Below, piece by piece: positions 10,185 to 22,369 of a DNA stretch of 64,000 nucleotides. Origin of the DNA: Zygnema cylindricum (taxonomy: Eukaryota > Streptophyta > Zygnematophyceae > Zygnematales > Zygnemataceae); assembly GCA_037447655.1 (NCBI GenBank), contig JBBHKE010000893.1:861984-925983 (forward strand), given 5' to 3'. Positions within the stretch are counted from its first letter, which is position 1. Each line of letters opens with the position of its first letter. The notes beneath the pieces were generated by a model. It ran no database searches. It was given only the letters and a program-made list of their open reading frames with translations, and was not told the DNA's origin. The position numbers were made by a program, and so were the translations under genes.

Positions 10185-13100
10185 TTCGATCTGGTTGGGA
10201 CGAAAGCCGGGTTCCTTCTCAATCTGGTGGACGGCCAACTTCTCTATTCAACGAACTAAAGGAGGAGGATGTGAGCAGCTATCCTATCAACAGCGAAAAG
10301 AAATACTTTGCGATGGCACAAGCAACGGAAGGCGTGGAGGAAGACGAATGGATAATGGACTCCGGTGCATCTGCCCACATGTGCCGCAATCGCCATCTAT
10401 ATGAGAGTATTCAATCTATTTCACCCATCAAAATTTATTTTAGTGATGATACCTTTGTTGAGTCAAAAGCAAAGGGGAGGGTGTCACTTATGTTGGATTG
10501 CGGCGACTCCGGAGATTGCGGGAACGAATCCGTCTATGACACGTGTCGACAATTTGGCCATGTTGTACAATGGTCGTACAAAAAGTACACCGGCACCTGT
10601 ACTTTTTCTCTACGTCAGTGGTAGAAAAGAAAGGTTTTAAAACTATATCTGAGAATGGAAAGAAAACAGTGAGTAAGAATGGGAAAATAGTTGCAGAAGG
10701 ATTTGCTGGAGGAAACAATTTGTATCGGTTGAGTCTTGCAAATGATAATGACAATGATGTTATGTACTCAAGTGTAATCAGTGATTGTGATTTATGGCAT
10801 AAACGTTTAGGACATGTGAATTATGATAGATTAGAAAAGATGGTAAATCAAAAAATGGTGGAAGGTGTAAAAATTAGTCAAAAACCAGCATCAAATGTAT
10901 GTGATGGTTGTGCAATGGGAAAAATTCATAAGTTGCCTTTCCCTACGCAAACTGATCATAGAAGTAGCAGGGTGCTAGAACTAATTTATTCAGATGTATG
11001 GGGGCCATCTAGGTATCCATCTGTGGGAGGTGCTAAGTTTATGCTTACCTTTACTGATGACTATAGTAGATTTACTACAGTTTATTTTTTGAGAAGTAAG
11101 GATGAAGTTTTTTCAAAATTTAAAGAGTATAAGGCTTGGGTTGAGAATCTACATGAGAGAAAGATAGCGGGATTCAGATCTGATAATGGAGGGGGAGTAC
11201 ATTTCTAATGAGTTTGCAGAATTCCTAAAATTGCATGGGCATCTCACGTCAACTAACCGTTCCTTATTCTCCGGAACAAAACGGTGTTTCAGAAAGGATG
11301 AATAGGACCATATCAGAGTGTGCTAGGACAATGATGGCTGATATGGACATAGATTACAAATTTTGGGCAGAGGCTATGCATTGTGCAGCTTATGTGAGAA
11401 ATAGGCTAGAGACAAGGGCAATAAAAGATAAAACTCCTTATGAAATATGGACAGGACACAAACCAGATGTAAGTCACTTCAAAGTGTTTGGAAGTAAGGT
11501 ATTTTTGCTAGATAATGATCCACAAAAATGGAAATTAGAGCCAAAAGGCATACCAGGTATATTTTTAGGGTATGATGATCATGCCAATTTGTTATAAAGT
11601 ATATGACATTAAGAGAAATAGAGTTGTGGTAGCCAGAAACATCATAGTGAAGGATGAGGGAAGAGGAGTAGATGTATTTAGTCAATGTAGCAATAAAACG
11701 AAAGATAAAAGTGTTGATTATGTCTTTTTAGAGGAAAATCCTTTATTTTTCAAGAAAAATGTAGAAAATGCATCTAGTTTAAGTCAAAATGACTTGGAAT
11801 CATCTTCTCCACTAGAAACAGGAAGTGTTATGCCCGAAAGAGTTGTAGAATCTCCTCTACCTCAAGCTGAAACCGAATCACAAGAAGAATCACATGTATC
11901 AAGGAGGAGGACCCAACCATCTATACCAGCGACAGAATTTCCAGGTGGAGTGAGGCGAAGTGCACGACTCAGGGGAAAAAATGCAGCCTTTGCTCATTCT
12001 GCACACATAGAAGAGCCTTTAACATTGAAAGAAGCTTTTTCGAGTAATGAAAGGGAACATTGGGTGGAAGCCGTCAATGAGGAAATGAAGTCCATCATGG
12101 AAGCCCAAACTTGGGATCTGGTGGAACTTCCTCCAGGAAGAAAGGCTATTGGAAGTAAATGGGTGTTTAAGTTAAAATTGAACCCTGATAATACCATAGA
12201 CAGGTATAAGGCTCGCTTGGTTGCTAAGGGATATAATCAAAAGGAGGGGATAGATTATGAAGAAACATTTTCACCAGTTGTAAGGTTTCCAAAATGTCCG
12301 CATCTTACTTACATTAGCTGCTATAGAGGATTTTGACATCCACCAAATGGATGTCAAAACTGCCTTTTTGCATGGTGATTTAGATGAGGTCATTTATATG
12401 AAGCAGCCTGAGGGTTATGAGGAAGTAGGAAAAGAAAATCTTGTGTGCAGACTTTTTAAAATCATTGTATGGCCTAAAACAGGCCCCTAGGCAGTGGAAC
12501 CGAAAATTAGATGAGTTCTTGACAGGATTAGGATTTACTAGAATTAGCTCAGATCATTCAGTATATGTGATGTGTGGTGATAATCCTGATGAGGTGATAT
12601 TCATTGCCGTGTATGTTGATGATTTGCTGCTAATTAGTAGGAACAAAGAGGGAATTGCTAGGGTAAAACAGGCTCTTAATTCAAAATTTGAAATGAAGGA
12701 TTTGGGTGAGGCAAAATATATCCTTGGAATACAAGTTGAAAACGGATAGAGAAAAGAAAATCATTAGGCTAACTCAAAAAGAAGCAATAGGAAACATGTT
12801 GGAAAAATTTGGCTCGGCTGATGCCAAAGGTTGTGCAACTCCTATGGAGTATAAGCAAAAACTTGAAGGAATGGAGCATGAGTTTGGAGTCATAATAGAT
12901 GAGGAACTCAGTGCAGAAGAGCAAAAATTTATGTCCCAAGTACCCTACAGGCAAGTAGTAGGAAGTTTGATTTACTTCATGAATTGCACTAGGCCTGATA
13001 TATCTGCAGCTGTTGGTGTGTTGAGTAGAAGTCTACAAAATCCACGAAAGAGAGATTGGGAGGCAGCAAAAAGGGTCTTAAGATATCTTGTTGGGACTAG

Positions 13101-13600
13101 AAATCTTTGGCTTACTTTGGGAGGGGACAAGGTTAGTATTAATACTTGGAGTGATGCTAGCTATGGTGATGTGCCCTAGTAGGAAGTCTACAACAGGGTA
13201 TGTCATTCAGATTGGAAGTGGAACTTGTAGTTGGAGTAGTAAACTTCAAAAAGTCACGGCTCAATCTACTATGGAAGCCGAATACATGGCTGCGAGCGCA
13301 GCCTTGAAAGAGTTGCTATGGATTAAGGCATTTCTTCAAGAATTGGGTTTTACGCAACACGGGACACAAATAATGTGGTGCGACAATCAAGCAGCCATTT
13401 CTGTGGCTACAAACCCTAGTCACCATTTTAAGAGTAAACATATGGACATTCGGCTACATTTGGTACGTGAGAAAGTCTTTGCAAAGGTGGTAAAACTTTG
13501 TTATTTGCCTGATGAGAAAATGGTTGCGGACATGTTGACAAAAGCCCTTCCCGCTCCTAAATTGGAGTACTGCAGAAAAGCATGTGGTCTAAGTGAGTAA
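10103..13600 (+). pseudogene. Copia pol: protease, integrase, reverse transcriptase, RNase H
   Basis: Motifs appear in copia order. Protease WIMDSGASAHMC is near 10350. The integrase zinc-binding LWHKRLGHVNYD is near 10790, with catalytic Asp in IYSDVWGP and FRSDNGG and the Glu in SPEQNGVSERMNR near 11270. RT opens with [11 protein letters not shown] near 12150 and has YVDDLLLI near 12610. RNase H shows TAQSTMEAEYMA near 13260 and CDNQAAI near 13380. The protein ends KACGLSE at 13600. Frame breaks occur at about 10530-10620, 11207, 11595, 12300-12330, 12440, 12747 and 13178, so pol cannot be read as one protein. The 10505-10625 stretch does not match the expected sequence and may be an insertion. 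Confidence 0.88.
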
Positions 13601-13625
13601 GCCTTCTAAAGCTTAAGGGGAGTAT

Positions 13626-14038
13626 TGAAAAGTAAGCTTTAGTAAGTCTTAGAAATTTGAGTCTAGGACTTAGAATATTTTTGGAATACCAACTGTTCAA
13701 TATTGACCGAATTTAGTGTGGATTTTTTGTAGTATCTACACGAATTGATATCTTTAAGTTAATTAGTGTGTAGGGCCGCCAATGAATGTAGACGTGATAA
13801 GAATCACCCGGATTTTTAGGGTATAGATATTGTTAGTGGACAATTCTGGTCCAAACACTTAGATTTTTGTTAGTACAGTGTCTGGTGAACCATGTACATA
13901 CGTTTTAGATGTTTTCTAGATATTTTAGATGTTTTTAGATCTTTTGAGTATTTAGTTCAATTAGGATTGATCAATTCAATACAGAATGTACATTCTACAC
14001 AAGAATTAAGGAAATGAGAGCACTGAGTGCAGTTTAAG
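13626..14038 (+). repeat. Copia 3' LTR, truncated
   Basis: Direct repeat of 8718-9128, preceded by the polypurine tract AAGGGGAG. It ends in ...GCAGTTTAAGG and switches straight into gypsy RT sequence, sharing the bases GG with both parents at the junction. Confidence 0.88.
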
Positions 14039-16183
14039 GGATTGGCCACCTACTACAGAAAATTTATCAAGAACTTCAGTATGATCGCCGCACCTTTGAC
14101 GGATTTACTTCGGGAAAAGGAGACGTTTGTGTGGGGAGCTGATCAAGAGAGAGCATTCGAGGAACTAAATGGGAAATTGACCTTTGCCCCTACACTGGTG
14201 TATCCTGACCCCGTTGGAGAATTTGAAGTTCTGATCACTACAAATGCATCTGATAAAGGTCTAGCTGCAGTCATAAGTCAAAAAGTTGGTAAACACTTTC
14301 ATCCTATTGCTTTTGAGTCCAGGAAATTCAATGATGCTGAAAAGAATTATCCAGCACAGGAAAAGGAATTACTGGCAATTGTACATGCATTGGTAAAATG
14401 GCGTTGTTATTTGCATAATAAAAAATTTACGGTTCACTGTGATAAAAAGCACTTTCTTATCTACAAAGATTTATCTACAAAGATTAAGCGGTGCACAGAT
14501 TATGACTGGCAGACATGTTAGGTGGATGCAAAAATTGGCATATTTCAAATTTAATGTCAAACATATTCCCGGGAAGACAAATGTAGTCGCACATCCTTTA
14601 AGTAGATGTTTTGAAAAAAGTGTTATGGTACAAGATGAATTATTTTTAGATGCTGTAAAAATGGTTATGATAAAGATCCATATTTTGCCGTGATTTGCAA
14701 AAATATTTCGGGAGAGAATTGTGACCCATTGAATGAGAGGCATGTCAAAAACTTCAGACTAGAGGACGGTTTATTGTATCTGCAAATAGGGGATAGATTA
14801 TGCATTCCTGAAGTGGGAGACTTAAGAAATCAACTTTTTCAAGAAGCTCATGAGCATTTAGGACATCTAGGTCGAGATAAAACTCTAAGCCGCTTGCAGT
14901 GTAGATTGTTTTGGCCCGGGATGGCAAAAGGGGTGTCGAAACACGTGGAAAGCTGTGTCCTTTGCCAGCAGAGCAAATCTAGTAACCAAAAACTTAGAGG
15001 TCTCTTAAAACCGTTGGATATCTTTGAAAAACCATGGGAATCTATCAGTATGGATTTTATTCTCAGGTTGTCAGCTTCATCTAGAAGAAATGACAGTATC
15101 ATGGTTGTAGTTGATAGGTTCAATAAAATGGCAATCTTTATCCCTTGCAAAACCACTCATTCAGTTGTAGATATTGCAAAGTTATATTTTGACAACGTGG
15201 TAAGACATCATGGAGTCCCTCTATCTATTGTCAGTGATAGAGATTCTAAATTTACGTCTTGTTTTTGGAAAGAATTACAACAAAATTTAGGCACTGACTT
15301 GAAAATGAGTACCGCTTATCATCGTCAGACAGATGGACAGACAGAAGGAATGAACCATACACTAGAGGAAATGCTTAAAACTGTTTGCAGTGGAGTTCAG
15401 AACACATGGGAATCTAAACTGCCATTAATGGAATTTGCATACAATTCATGTAAACATGCTAGTACAGGATTCTCACCATTTAAAGTTGCATACGGATACC
15501 AACCTAGGGAAGCATTAGACTTAAGAACAGGGGTCACTCAAGAGAATAAAGGTTATGGAACAGAGTTTTGGGAATACATTCAAACAGTTTGGAGAACTGT
15601 CCGTGATGCGTTAGTGGAGGCACAAAGGAGGCAAGAATTAAATGCTAACCGTAAACGGGGTGATTGGGTGTTACACACAGGAGACAAGGTTTGGCTTTCT
15701 ACAACCCATTACAGGTGCAAGATCGAGGGACAATCTGATCCTACGGGGAAATTCGCTCCTAAATACATTGGACCATTTACTGTAATCGAGATGATATCGT
15801 CAGTTGCTGCCAAATTGGACTTTCCGCCGTCAACAAAAATTCATCCAGTGATACACATCAGCCAATTGAAACCAGCGAATCTTCGACCAACCGAAGGAGA
15901 ATTGGAATTGGATCCCTCGATAATTATAGAACCTGAAGTCCACAGATGGGTAATAGATTGGGTTGGTCAACGGTTCAAGGTCGGCGATACTATATTCTGG
16001 CAAGTGCATTATCTAGGAAGGCCTGAATATGAGTTAACTTTAGAGGATAAAAATTCTGAATTTTTACAGAGGTATTGGAGAGACAATAATATAGAGGTCC
16101 CGAGAGACAATATAAGAATGGTTGAGCCACGAGGGCAAGAGACCAAGCTAATGTTATGTGGACAAAAGCTTCTTCTAATTTAA
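14039..16183 (+). pseudogene. Gypsy RT end, RNase H, integrase and chromodomain-like tail
   Basis: 14039-14298 repeats 8456-8715, then runs on into RNase H (IAFESRKF, then PAQEKELLAIVHAL). The frame breaks at 14519-14521, then 14690-16183 is a clean 497-codon frame. It contains the HHCC zinc finger (HEHLGHLGRDKTLSR...CVLCQQ), the integrase core (MDFI, VVDRFNKMAIF, SDRDSKFTS) and the TAYHRQTDGQTE segment with the catalytic Glu. The C-terminal region around 15950-16080 (WVIDWVGQRF ... FWQVHYLGRPEYE) resembles a chromodomain, which steers chromovirus integration to chromatin. The last 20 codons lie inside LTR-homologous sequence. Confidence 0.88.
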
Positions 16184-16300
16184 AGTTGATACTTATGTGA
16201 GTGTTGTCCGATGTGGATGTGTATTTTCCAATGTGTGGAATGTGTGGTTGGGAATGTTTGTAGTAATGGGATTTTTTGAGAGGTAAGAGATCCTGTTACA
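16123..16300 (+). repeat. Gypsy 3' LTR remnant, 178 bp
   Basis: It matches the last 178 bp of the 5' LTR (4540-4717) and ends TGTTACA before target copy ACGGG. The preceding ~780 bp of LTR are absent: pol coding sequence abuts it, and the pol stop (TAA 16181-16183) falls inside it. Confidence 0.82.
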
Positions 16301-16305
16301 ACGGG

Positions 16306-18055
16306 CAGGAGAATTACGCGCTCAAATTAGTTGCATACCATAGGAAAGAAAGGGGGATTACACCGCAACGGTGGAAAGACATTACAATGGGAGAGATGTT
16401 CGCATTTATGTGCATGTTGATTTGCAATTGGATTAAAAGGTCGTGTTATGATTCAAAGACGTTTCGTAAAGGGACCAGTGACGAGTTACAATACCCAAAC
16501 AGAGGCAGAATAATCCTAGAAAAGAGATTTCCTCAAATTAAGAGAAATCTGCATGGAAGGTCTAATGAATACAGACCCTCAAAGCACGATGATCCGCAAC
16601 GTTAAGCTTATGGCAGGTAAGGTGTCCTTTGCATTTACGTGGTAAGACCATGAATATTTGTTGTTTATGTTAGCCTTTAAAAATTAAACACCTACACTAC
16701 AATTAACTCTGCAAAGTGTGCGTGGTGGACAGGTTGAACCGTTGATGGATGAGCATAAAGAAACGTTCATGCAATATTATCGCCGTGAAACTTATTTGAG
16801 TTTGGACGAGAGATGGAATCCGGACAATAGTATGTTGAACCCTATAAAACGTTTCTCTTCCAATAAACCTAAGTCATAACACGGGATGCAACAGTTCGCT
16901 CTAAACGACGCTGTGACAATGTCTTAACTAACCTACGAGATAGACGTCAAAAGGGGAGAATTCAGTGGAGTTGGTGCTAGAGCAAGGATCGTAAGGGCGT
17001 TATGTGAACCGATAAAGGAGGACGAATTAGTCGTAGTGATGGATAGAATGTATACAGGAGTTCCCATTTTCCGGTGATTGAGGAGTGGAAAGGGGTGGGG
17101 GGCTTTAGGAACAATGTTGGTGCGAAAGCGCAGCGTAACAAGGAAAAGCTTAACCTCTTTGAGTTACCTGGATGAAAAGTTGTTAAATGGGCTAAAAAGA
17201 AAAACAGATGGGGTGACGAAGATGGTGGCTAAGTTGGGTGACTCAAGTTTCGAGTTGTGTGACCAAGAGGGTATGATGACATGTGTGTGGGTGAACAAAC
17301 GAAATGTTGTTCCCTCGGTGTGGATGTTGTCCACGTGTTTCGGAGCTCGTCCCGAATTTGTTTAGCGATGTAGAGAAGGTAGCCAAATAGTGCGGTCAGA
17401 GTGTGTAACAATGTATAACAAATACAAAGGAGGAGTAGACAAGTTTAACCGAGCTTGTTTGGAAGGGGCAACTTTCCAAAGGACCATATACATCAACGTC
17501 GATGGTGGTTGAAACTCTTTATGGGATTGTTGGACGGAGCAATGAGAAATGCTTTGATCCTGTACAACATGCTACACGAGGCGGAAGGAAAGCCGCACAC
17601 CACAAAAGAAAAATTTTTGGACCTGCTCCAAAAAGAATTATTGGAAAGGAATGCGATTAGTGAATACGGCTTTAAAAATGGCTGCAGGGGGTCCATATTT
17701 GACGGGGGAAAAACATGTATCGGTGTCGCTGCACGAAATCCCTAAATACGCCAAACGAGTTGGCGGCCGTGAGGAAATTAGTGCCAAATGTAAAGAGTGC
17801 GCGTTTGCACACTCAAACGGGCTATAGTGTTCCCACAAAAATTGTCGCGCGAAAGGAAAAGAATGGAAAGGGAAGTCCACGGGAAGGCATCAGACTAGAT
17901 ACGGTTGTAAAAAGTGTGAAGTGCCCTTGTGTCGCAACGTTTGCTTCGACAAGTACCACGAAGCCGAGAGAAAAAGAGAAAAAGATCAGTTGAAAAAGAT
18001 GAGGAAATTGCAAATGTTGCATAAAGAAGAGGAAAATAACATGGAGGGAGAGTGA
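16306..18055 (+). pseudogene. piggyBac-like transposase, catalytic and C-terminal part
   Basis: This is the DDE_Tnp_1_7 (piggyBac) domain. After NYALKLVAYH and a helical segment, an apparent intron (gtaag near 16618 to acag near 16730) separates it from the catalytic core. The three expected Asp are visible: SLDERW (codon 16805-16807), VVMDRMYTG (17042-17044) and KGGVDKFN (17438-17440). VVPSVWMLST and the RRWWLKLFMGLLDGAMRNA block also match the family. The C-terminus has the Cys/His-rich end typical of piggyBac (YGCKKCEVPLC..VCF..YH), then a Lys/Glu tail to TGA 18053-18055. Several stops (near 16880, 16925, 17077, 17365) show decay. TTAA-flanked inverted ends could not be assigned. Confidence 0.82.
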
Positions 18056-18104
18056 GATATATTGAACGTATTTTGAAGAAGTGAGCACCGAGAAAAACAA
18101 GACG

Positions 18105-19290
18105 TTATGCTTTCGAACAAGCTATCAACATAAATAATCGGGTGAGAAACATGGGGAACCATAGAGAAAGATGATACTCAACGAACGTAAGAATGAGAAC
18201 GCAATGACTTATCGCAAGCCAAAATCCGGTGAGAAAAACCCGGTTGTTACCAATAGCCGCAATCGACCGAGCCTCTCTTCCTAGCGTATCGGGCCGTATT
18301 TCGAGCGTATCTTTACAGCGACACACCGGAATCACGCACACTTAATATTGACGAAAACAATACTTCAAAATCTACGCAGCGACTTGTCGCAAGCCAAAAT
18401 AAGGCGAGGGAAACGGAAAGACCAAGTGCTAACAAGTCATAAAATTGCATCAAATCCCTTCCTCGGGTACCGCGCCGTATTTCGGCTATAACTTCGTAAA
18501 CAAACACCGGATTGACGTTCTGTAAATTCTACCAACAATAAGACTTGTAAAGCTAGACAACGACTTATCGCAAGCCAAAATCCGGCGAGGGAAACGGAAA
18601 AACTCAGTGTTTAACAAGTTATGAGCCCTCATCCACTCCCTTCTTCGAGTACTTCATAAAGAAACACCCGATTGACGTTCCGTAAATTCTGCCAGCAATA
18701 AGACTTCTAAAGCTAGACTACGAGCTATTACAACCCAAAATCCGGCGAGCGAAAACGGAAAAACCGAGTGTTTAACAGGTTATGAGCCCACATCCACTCC
18801 CTTCTTCAAGTACCGCGCCGTATTTCAGCTTTAACTTCGCAAAGAAACACCGGATTGAAGTTTCGTAAATTCTACCGAAAAGAAGACCTCTAAAGCTAGA
18901 CAACGAGCTTTTTCAAGCCAAAATCCGGCGAGCAAAACGGAAAAATTGAGTGTTTAAAACAAGTTATGAAATTGCATCTACTCCCTTTGTCGCGTACCGC
19001 GTCGTATTTACAACGAGACACCGAAAACACGCGCATTTATTTTTTACGAAAAAAAAAACTTCAAAAGCTACGCAACGACATATAGCAAGTCAAAATCTGG
19101 TGAGCGATTGCGAAAATCTGTTTGTTATAAGGATGATAGTTGACCCGACCTATTTCTTGGAGTACTTGGTCAGTTAATTTGGACACAACTTTCAAACGTC
19201 AAATCAGAATTGTGCGCCGCTAATTTCCTCGTGAAAAAGACATCAAACGCTAAGAAACGTGCTTTTCTACGTCAAAATCTGACAATCGAC
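18105..19290. repeat. Degenerate tandem repeat, about 176 bp, seven units
   Basis: A marker 'gcaagccaaaatccggcgag' recurs, with mismatches, at about 18214, 18389, 18570, 18730, 18913, 19085 and 19268, giving spacings of 160-183 bp. Each unit also has 'caaacaccggattgacgt', 'taagacttctaaagctagac' and 'tccactcccttcttc.agtac' blocks. It starts about 50 bp after the transposase stop and could be a subterminal repeat of the piggyBac-like element or an independent satellite. No gene is seen here. Confidence 0.78.
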
Positions 19291-19585
19291 GGTGAAAAAT
19301 CATTTCTTCCAAGTTAATACCTGAAAAATCCAATGTAGTGGATTTTTTGTACACTGTTTAGATGACCAACAGCCTAAGTCGTGGATGTGTTCGGTTTTGG
19401 GTTTTTATATTTTAATTTTGTAGAAGACTTTAATTTAATAAACTTTGACTTAGTCGAATTTTTACTGAAACGTAAGAATCGGAAGAAACAACAAGTTTTT
19501 CCAAAAGTCCAAATGAATTGGACTTTTTAGAAAATAGTCCAATAAAATGGACTTTGGCAACTTAAAGGTTAATGGAAGTCCGCCC

Positions 19586-22367
19586 TTAGGGTGGACCTCC
19601 ATCAGGCGAAAAGTGAGGTTCATTACTGGAAAAAGTGCATTTTTGTACAGTGCCGACGCATTCTCGTACATGGCCGTACTGTTTTTTTTTTATTCGAACA
19701 TGATTACTGTAGATTCGTCAAGATTCTCCAAACTTTTTGGGCGACAACGTCGACCGTCCGATTATGTGTTTTCGAAGCAAGCACGCGTGGAAAGGTCACT
19801 TAAGAACCACGCGCCTTCGCACGTAGGCCACGCGCATTCGGACATAGGCCATGCGCCTTCGGACATATGTCACGCGCCTTCGGACAGGCGGGAATCAAAT
19901 CCAACGAACACCACCGTCGAAGAATGTGCCGTGACGCCTCCTCCACCATCCGTTGAAATCCGGAATTTGCGGCGCCACGACGAAACACGAACGACAAAAC
20001 AGAGACAAAAAGGACAAAACACGAACGTCCAAATTGTACATTCACGTAATTTAACTTTGCAGCTGTCTATACGGATACGAGCTCAAATATTGTATTTGAG
20101 CTTTTGTAATCTTTGACTGCTCGCCGTCAGAACAGAAACCTACGTGCCTACGTGCATCCAATCGAAAGAAAGCACGTACGCGATAGATTCTTTGCTGACA
20201 CGACCTCGTGGAGAAGTGAACGAAATATTACTGCCAGTAAACTTATCCGTACGATTACTGTCGGCACCTGATGGGAGAAGAGGCCATAAAGTGCCGTAAT
20301 TTAAGGGGCGTCGATACAGTGTTAGGGAAAAGTGAGGTTGTTTACAGAAACCCGTACCCTTTCGTACCATGCCGTACTGCTATTTTTGTTTCTTTCGCAA
20401 AACAGCATTACAGCAAACAGAAGTTCCGACCAAGATTCTCCAAAGGTCCGGGAGCTAACATGGACCGTTGGATTATGCTTGGGTATTCATCCGCGAAGGA
20501 ATCGCTCTATCCGGTTATGTATTTACTATTTAGGTACCCACCTCGTGGAGGTGGCTGGTCAAATATAGAGCGTGTAGATTTATTACACGTGTACTGTAAA
20601 GACACGTGTTCAGTGGATCACCACCGGATATTTCACACGTCACTCAGGGCATGTGCCACACCACAATCCAAAGTTCCAAACGAATTTCTTTGCCGAAATA
20701 TATTTCGTAACGCGCTTTCTTCTGCCGTCCTTCCAGCTTCTTCGTGTAATGATTTGTATGGTACGCAAGTACATGGTACGGAAATGTAGATTTTAATTAT
20801 TTAATTCTAAAAGCATAATGTATACGACAGCCTGTTTTCAGACACTAACCCCCGATGGCTCTTTAATCCAGAATACTACAGAGTACAGTAAGTAATGTTA
20901 TGTTATCCGTACTATTACAGAAACCTCCCGATGGACAGTACGGCTTTATTAAAACTTTTTTCGATTGTCGGTGAACTGTCCGCGGCCACTAACCAACCAC
21001 AAAGCGTAAGGGCCACAAATTGGAGGATCGGCCAAAATTGGTGTCAGTCAAAATCGATGGACCGTCTTATCTGGACATTTAGTTACAGCTGTCATTCCTC
21101 GAATTTGTAGGTAAATTCACTATTAATATGTCCAGGATGTTCGCTTTGGCGCGCCTCCCGGCAAATCTTCCCGAATCTTGAGTCTGGCCGAATTGATGAA
21201 ACCGCTCCACTGTACTTTCGTTGAAATCCAGCAAACATATTCCCGAAAAGGTCCCTTTGTCGGCACTCGGCGGTTACATTATGTCGTCACGAAACGAAAT
21301 AAGCTCTGTACAGTGTACACTATAATAAAACGAACCGGCGTAAAAATATCAATTAAAATTAAATGAAATCACGCGCAACGAAATCGAGCCACACTATCTA
21401 CGAATCAACATTCTTACATGATAGCGAAATTTCGTTTCGTGCTTTTTCATATTTTCGTACAAGTCTTACAGTACTTTCAATTTAAACTTTAAAGAGGTTT
21501 CGTTTCAATTTGCGTCTAAGTTCAATGTAACGCTTAGACGACTAGATTTCAATTTTGCGGCTAAGTTACACCGCGCATCGTTATTAGTGTCAACGACACT
21601 AATTTGGGTTCTTAAAATTTTGATTTTTTTCCTCAAATAGGATACATGATTTTAATTTTTCCTTGACGTTAGTTAAGGTACCGTACAAAATAGGACCTTT
21701 TGAGCCGCCCAGGAATAATCATCATTTCCAAAAGGACAAAATCGCAGCTGCGTATGTGTACGGGCGGACGCCGATTAAAATATCTAGTAGCGTCACGCTA
21801 ATGTACAATCTGAACGTTCTTACGGTTGTTGTGGTATCAACGGCCACGAAAACCGTTGCAAAATTAAAGTCTGTACAAATGTCCAAGGATGTACAATTTG
21901 TACGTAAATCGCTGTATCGCACATTTATGAAGGAGACGTCACAGGATGTCCTACAAACAAAGTTTTTTTTGTATCGTCGACCATACAACCAAGATTTTTT
22001 TGTCGTCGAACAGGCTGGCTTTCATGTCACACGGTACACTCCAATTGCCACATGTAAGTTTATTAATTCACGTCTGTCGTGGATCGATTCTGACTTTACA
22101 AGTGGACCAAAACACGCGTCCAGTAATCACAAACTCTCCTCCCGAGGACAGTTGGAGGAGACTAGCTACGTACTGGAAACAAGAAGCGTTTGCGTCGAAA
22201 ATTGAAAATCGGACGGTGGTAGTTCTCTCCAAGAAGTCTGGAGAATCTCAACGAATTTTTAGTAAACATCTTTTGAAAAAAAAAAAAAAAAAACAGTACG
22301 GCCTAGTACGGAACGGTACTTTCTCCAGTAAACAACCCCACTTTTCGCCTGATGGAAGGTTACCCTA
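19586..22367. mobile_element. Candidate 2.8-kb element with long imperfect inverted ends
   Basis: 19586-19775 reads CTTAGGGT, then 'ccatcaggcgaaaagtgagg', then CCGTACTG plus a T run, and later GATTCTCCA and GTCCGATT. The reverse complement of 22206-22367 has the same blocks in the same order at roughly 70% identity. A third, direct copy lies at about 20320-20480 and a weaker one near 20910. No transposase is recognisable between them; the open frame at 21663-22205 shows no motif. It would be a non-autonomous, possibly Mutator-like element. The target duplication was not found. Confidence 0.4.
19806..19890. repeat. 21-bp minisatellite, four copies
   Basis: Four consecutive variants of 'cacgcgccttcggacatagg' plus one base. 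They lie inside the candidate inverted-end element. Confidence 0.8.
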
Positions 22368-22369
22368 AG

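Larger units (their letters stand above)
8718..14038 (+). mobile_element. Ty1/copia LTR retrotransposon nested in the gypsy element
   Basis: Two direct LTR copies (8718-9128 and 13626-14038) bracket gag, CCHC knuckle, protease, integrase, RT and RNase H in copia order. A purine-rich tract AAGGGGAG lies just before the right LTR. The right LTR stops short: 5' LTR homology ends at 14038 and gypsy sequence follows directly, so the distal part of the 3' LTR and its target duplication are missing. Several frame breaks make it inactive. Confidence 0.9.
3758..16300 (+). mobile_element. Ty3/gypsy chromovirus LTR retrotransposon inserted in the piggyBac transposase
   Basis: The element starts TGTAACA and ends TGTTACA, a perfect 7-bp inverted terminus. 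It is flanked by the 5-bp target duplication ACGGG (3753-3757 and 16301-16305). Order is LTR, primer-binding site, gag with zinc knuckles, protease, RT, RNase H, integrase and a chromodomain-like C-terminus. This is the Ty3/gypsy order. A copia element splits it at about 8716. Several in-frame stops make it defective: TAG ending gag, TAA after the RT catalytic motif, TAG at about 8549 and others. The two LTRs are very unequal (see their entries). Confidence 0.9.

Noticed and set aside
19547-20116. 189-codon frame on +
   Set aside because: It crosses an inverted-end module, a T run and a 21-bp minisatellite and has no recognisable motif.
21663-22205. 180-codon frame on +
   Set aside because: No family motif; lies within the candidate inverted-end element; composition like the surrounding non-coding DNA.
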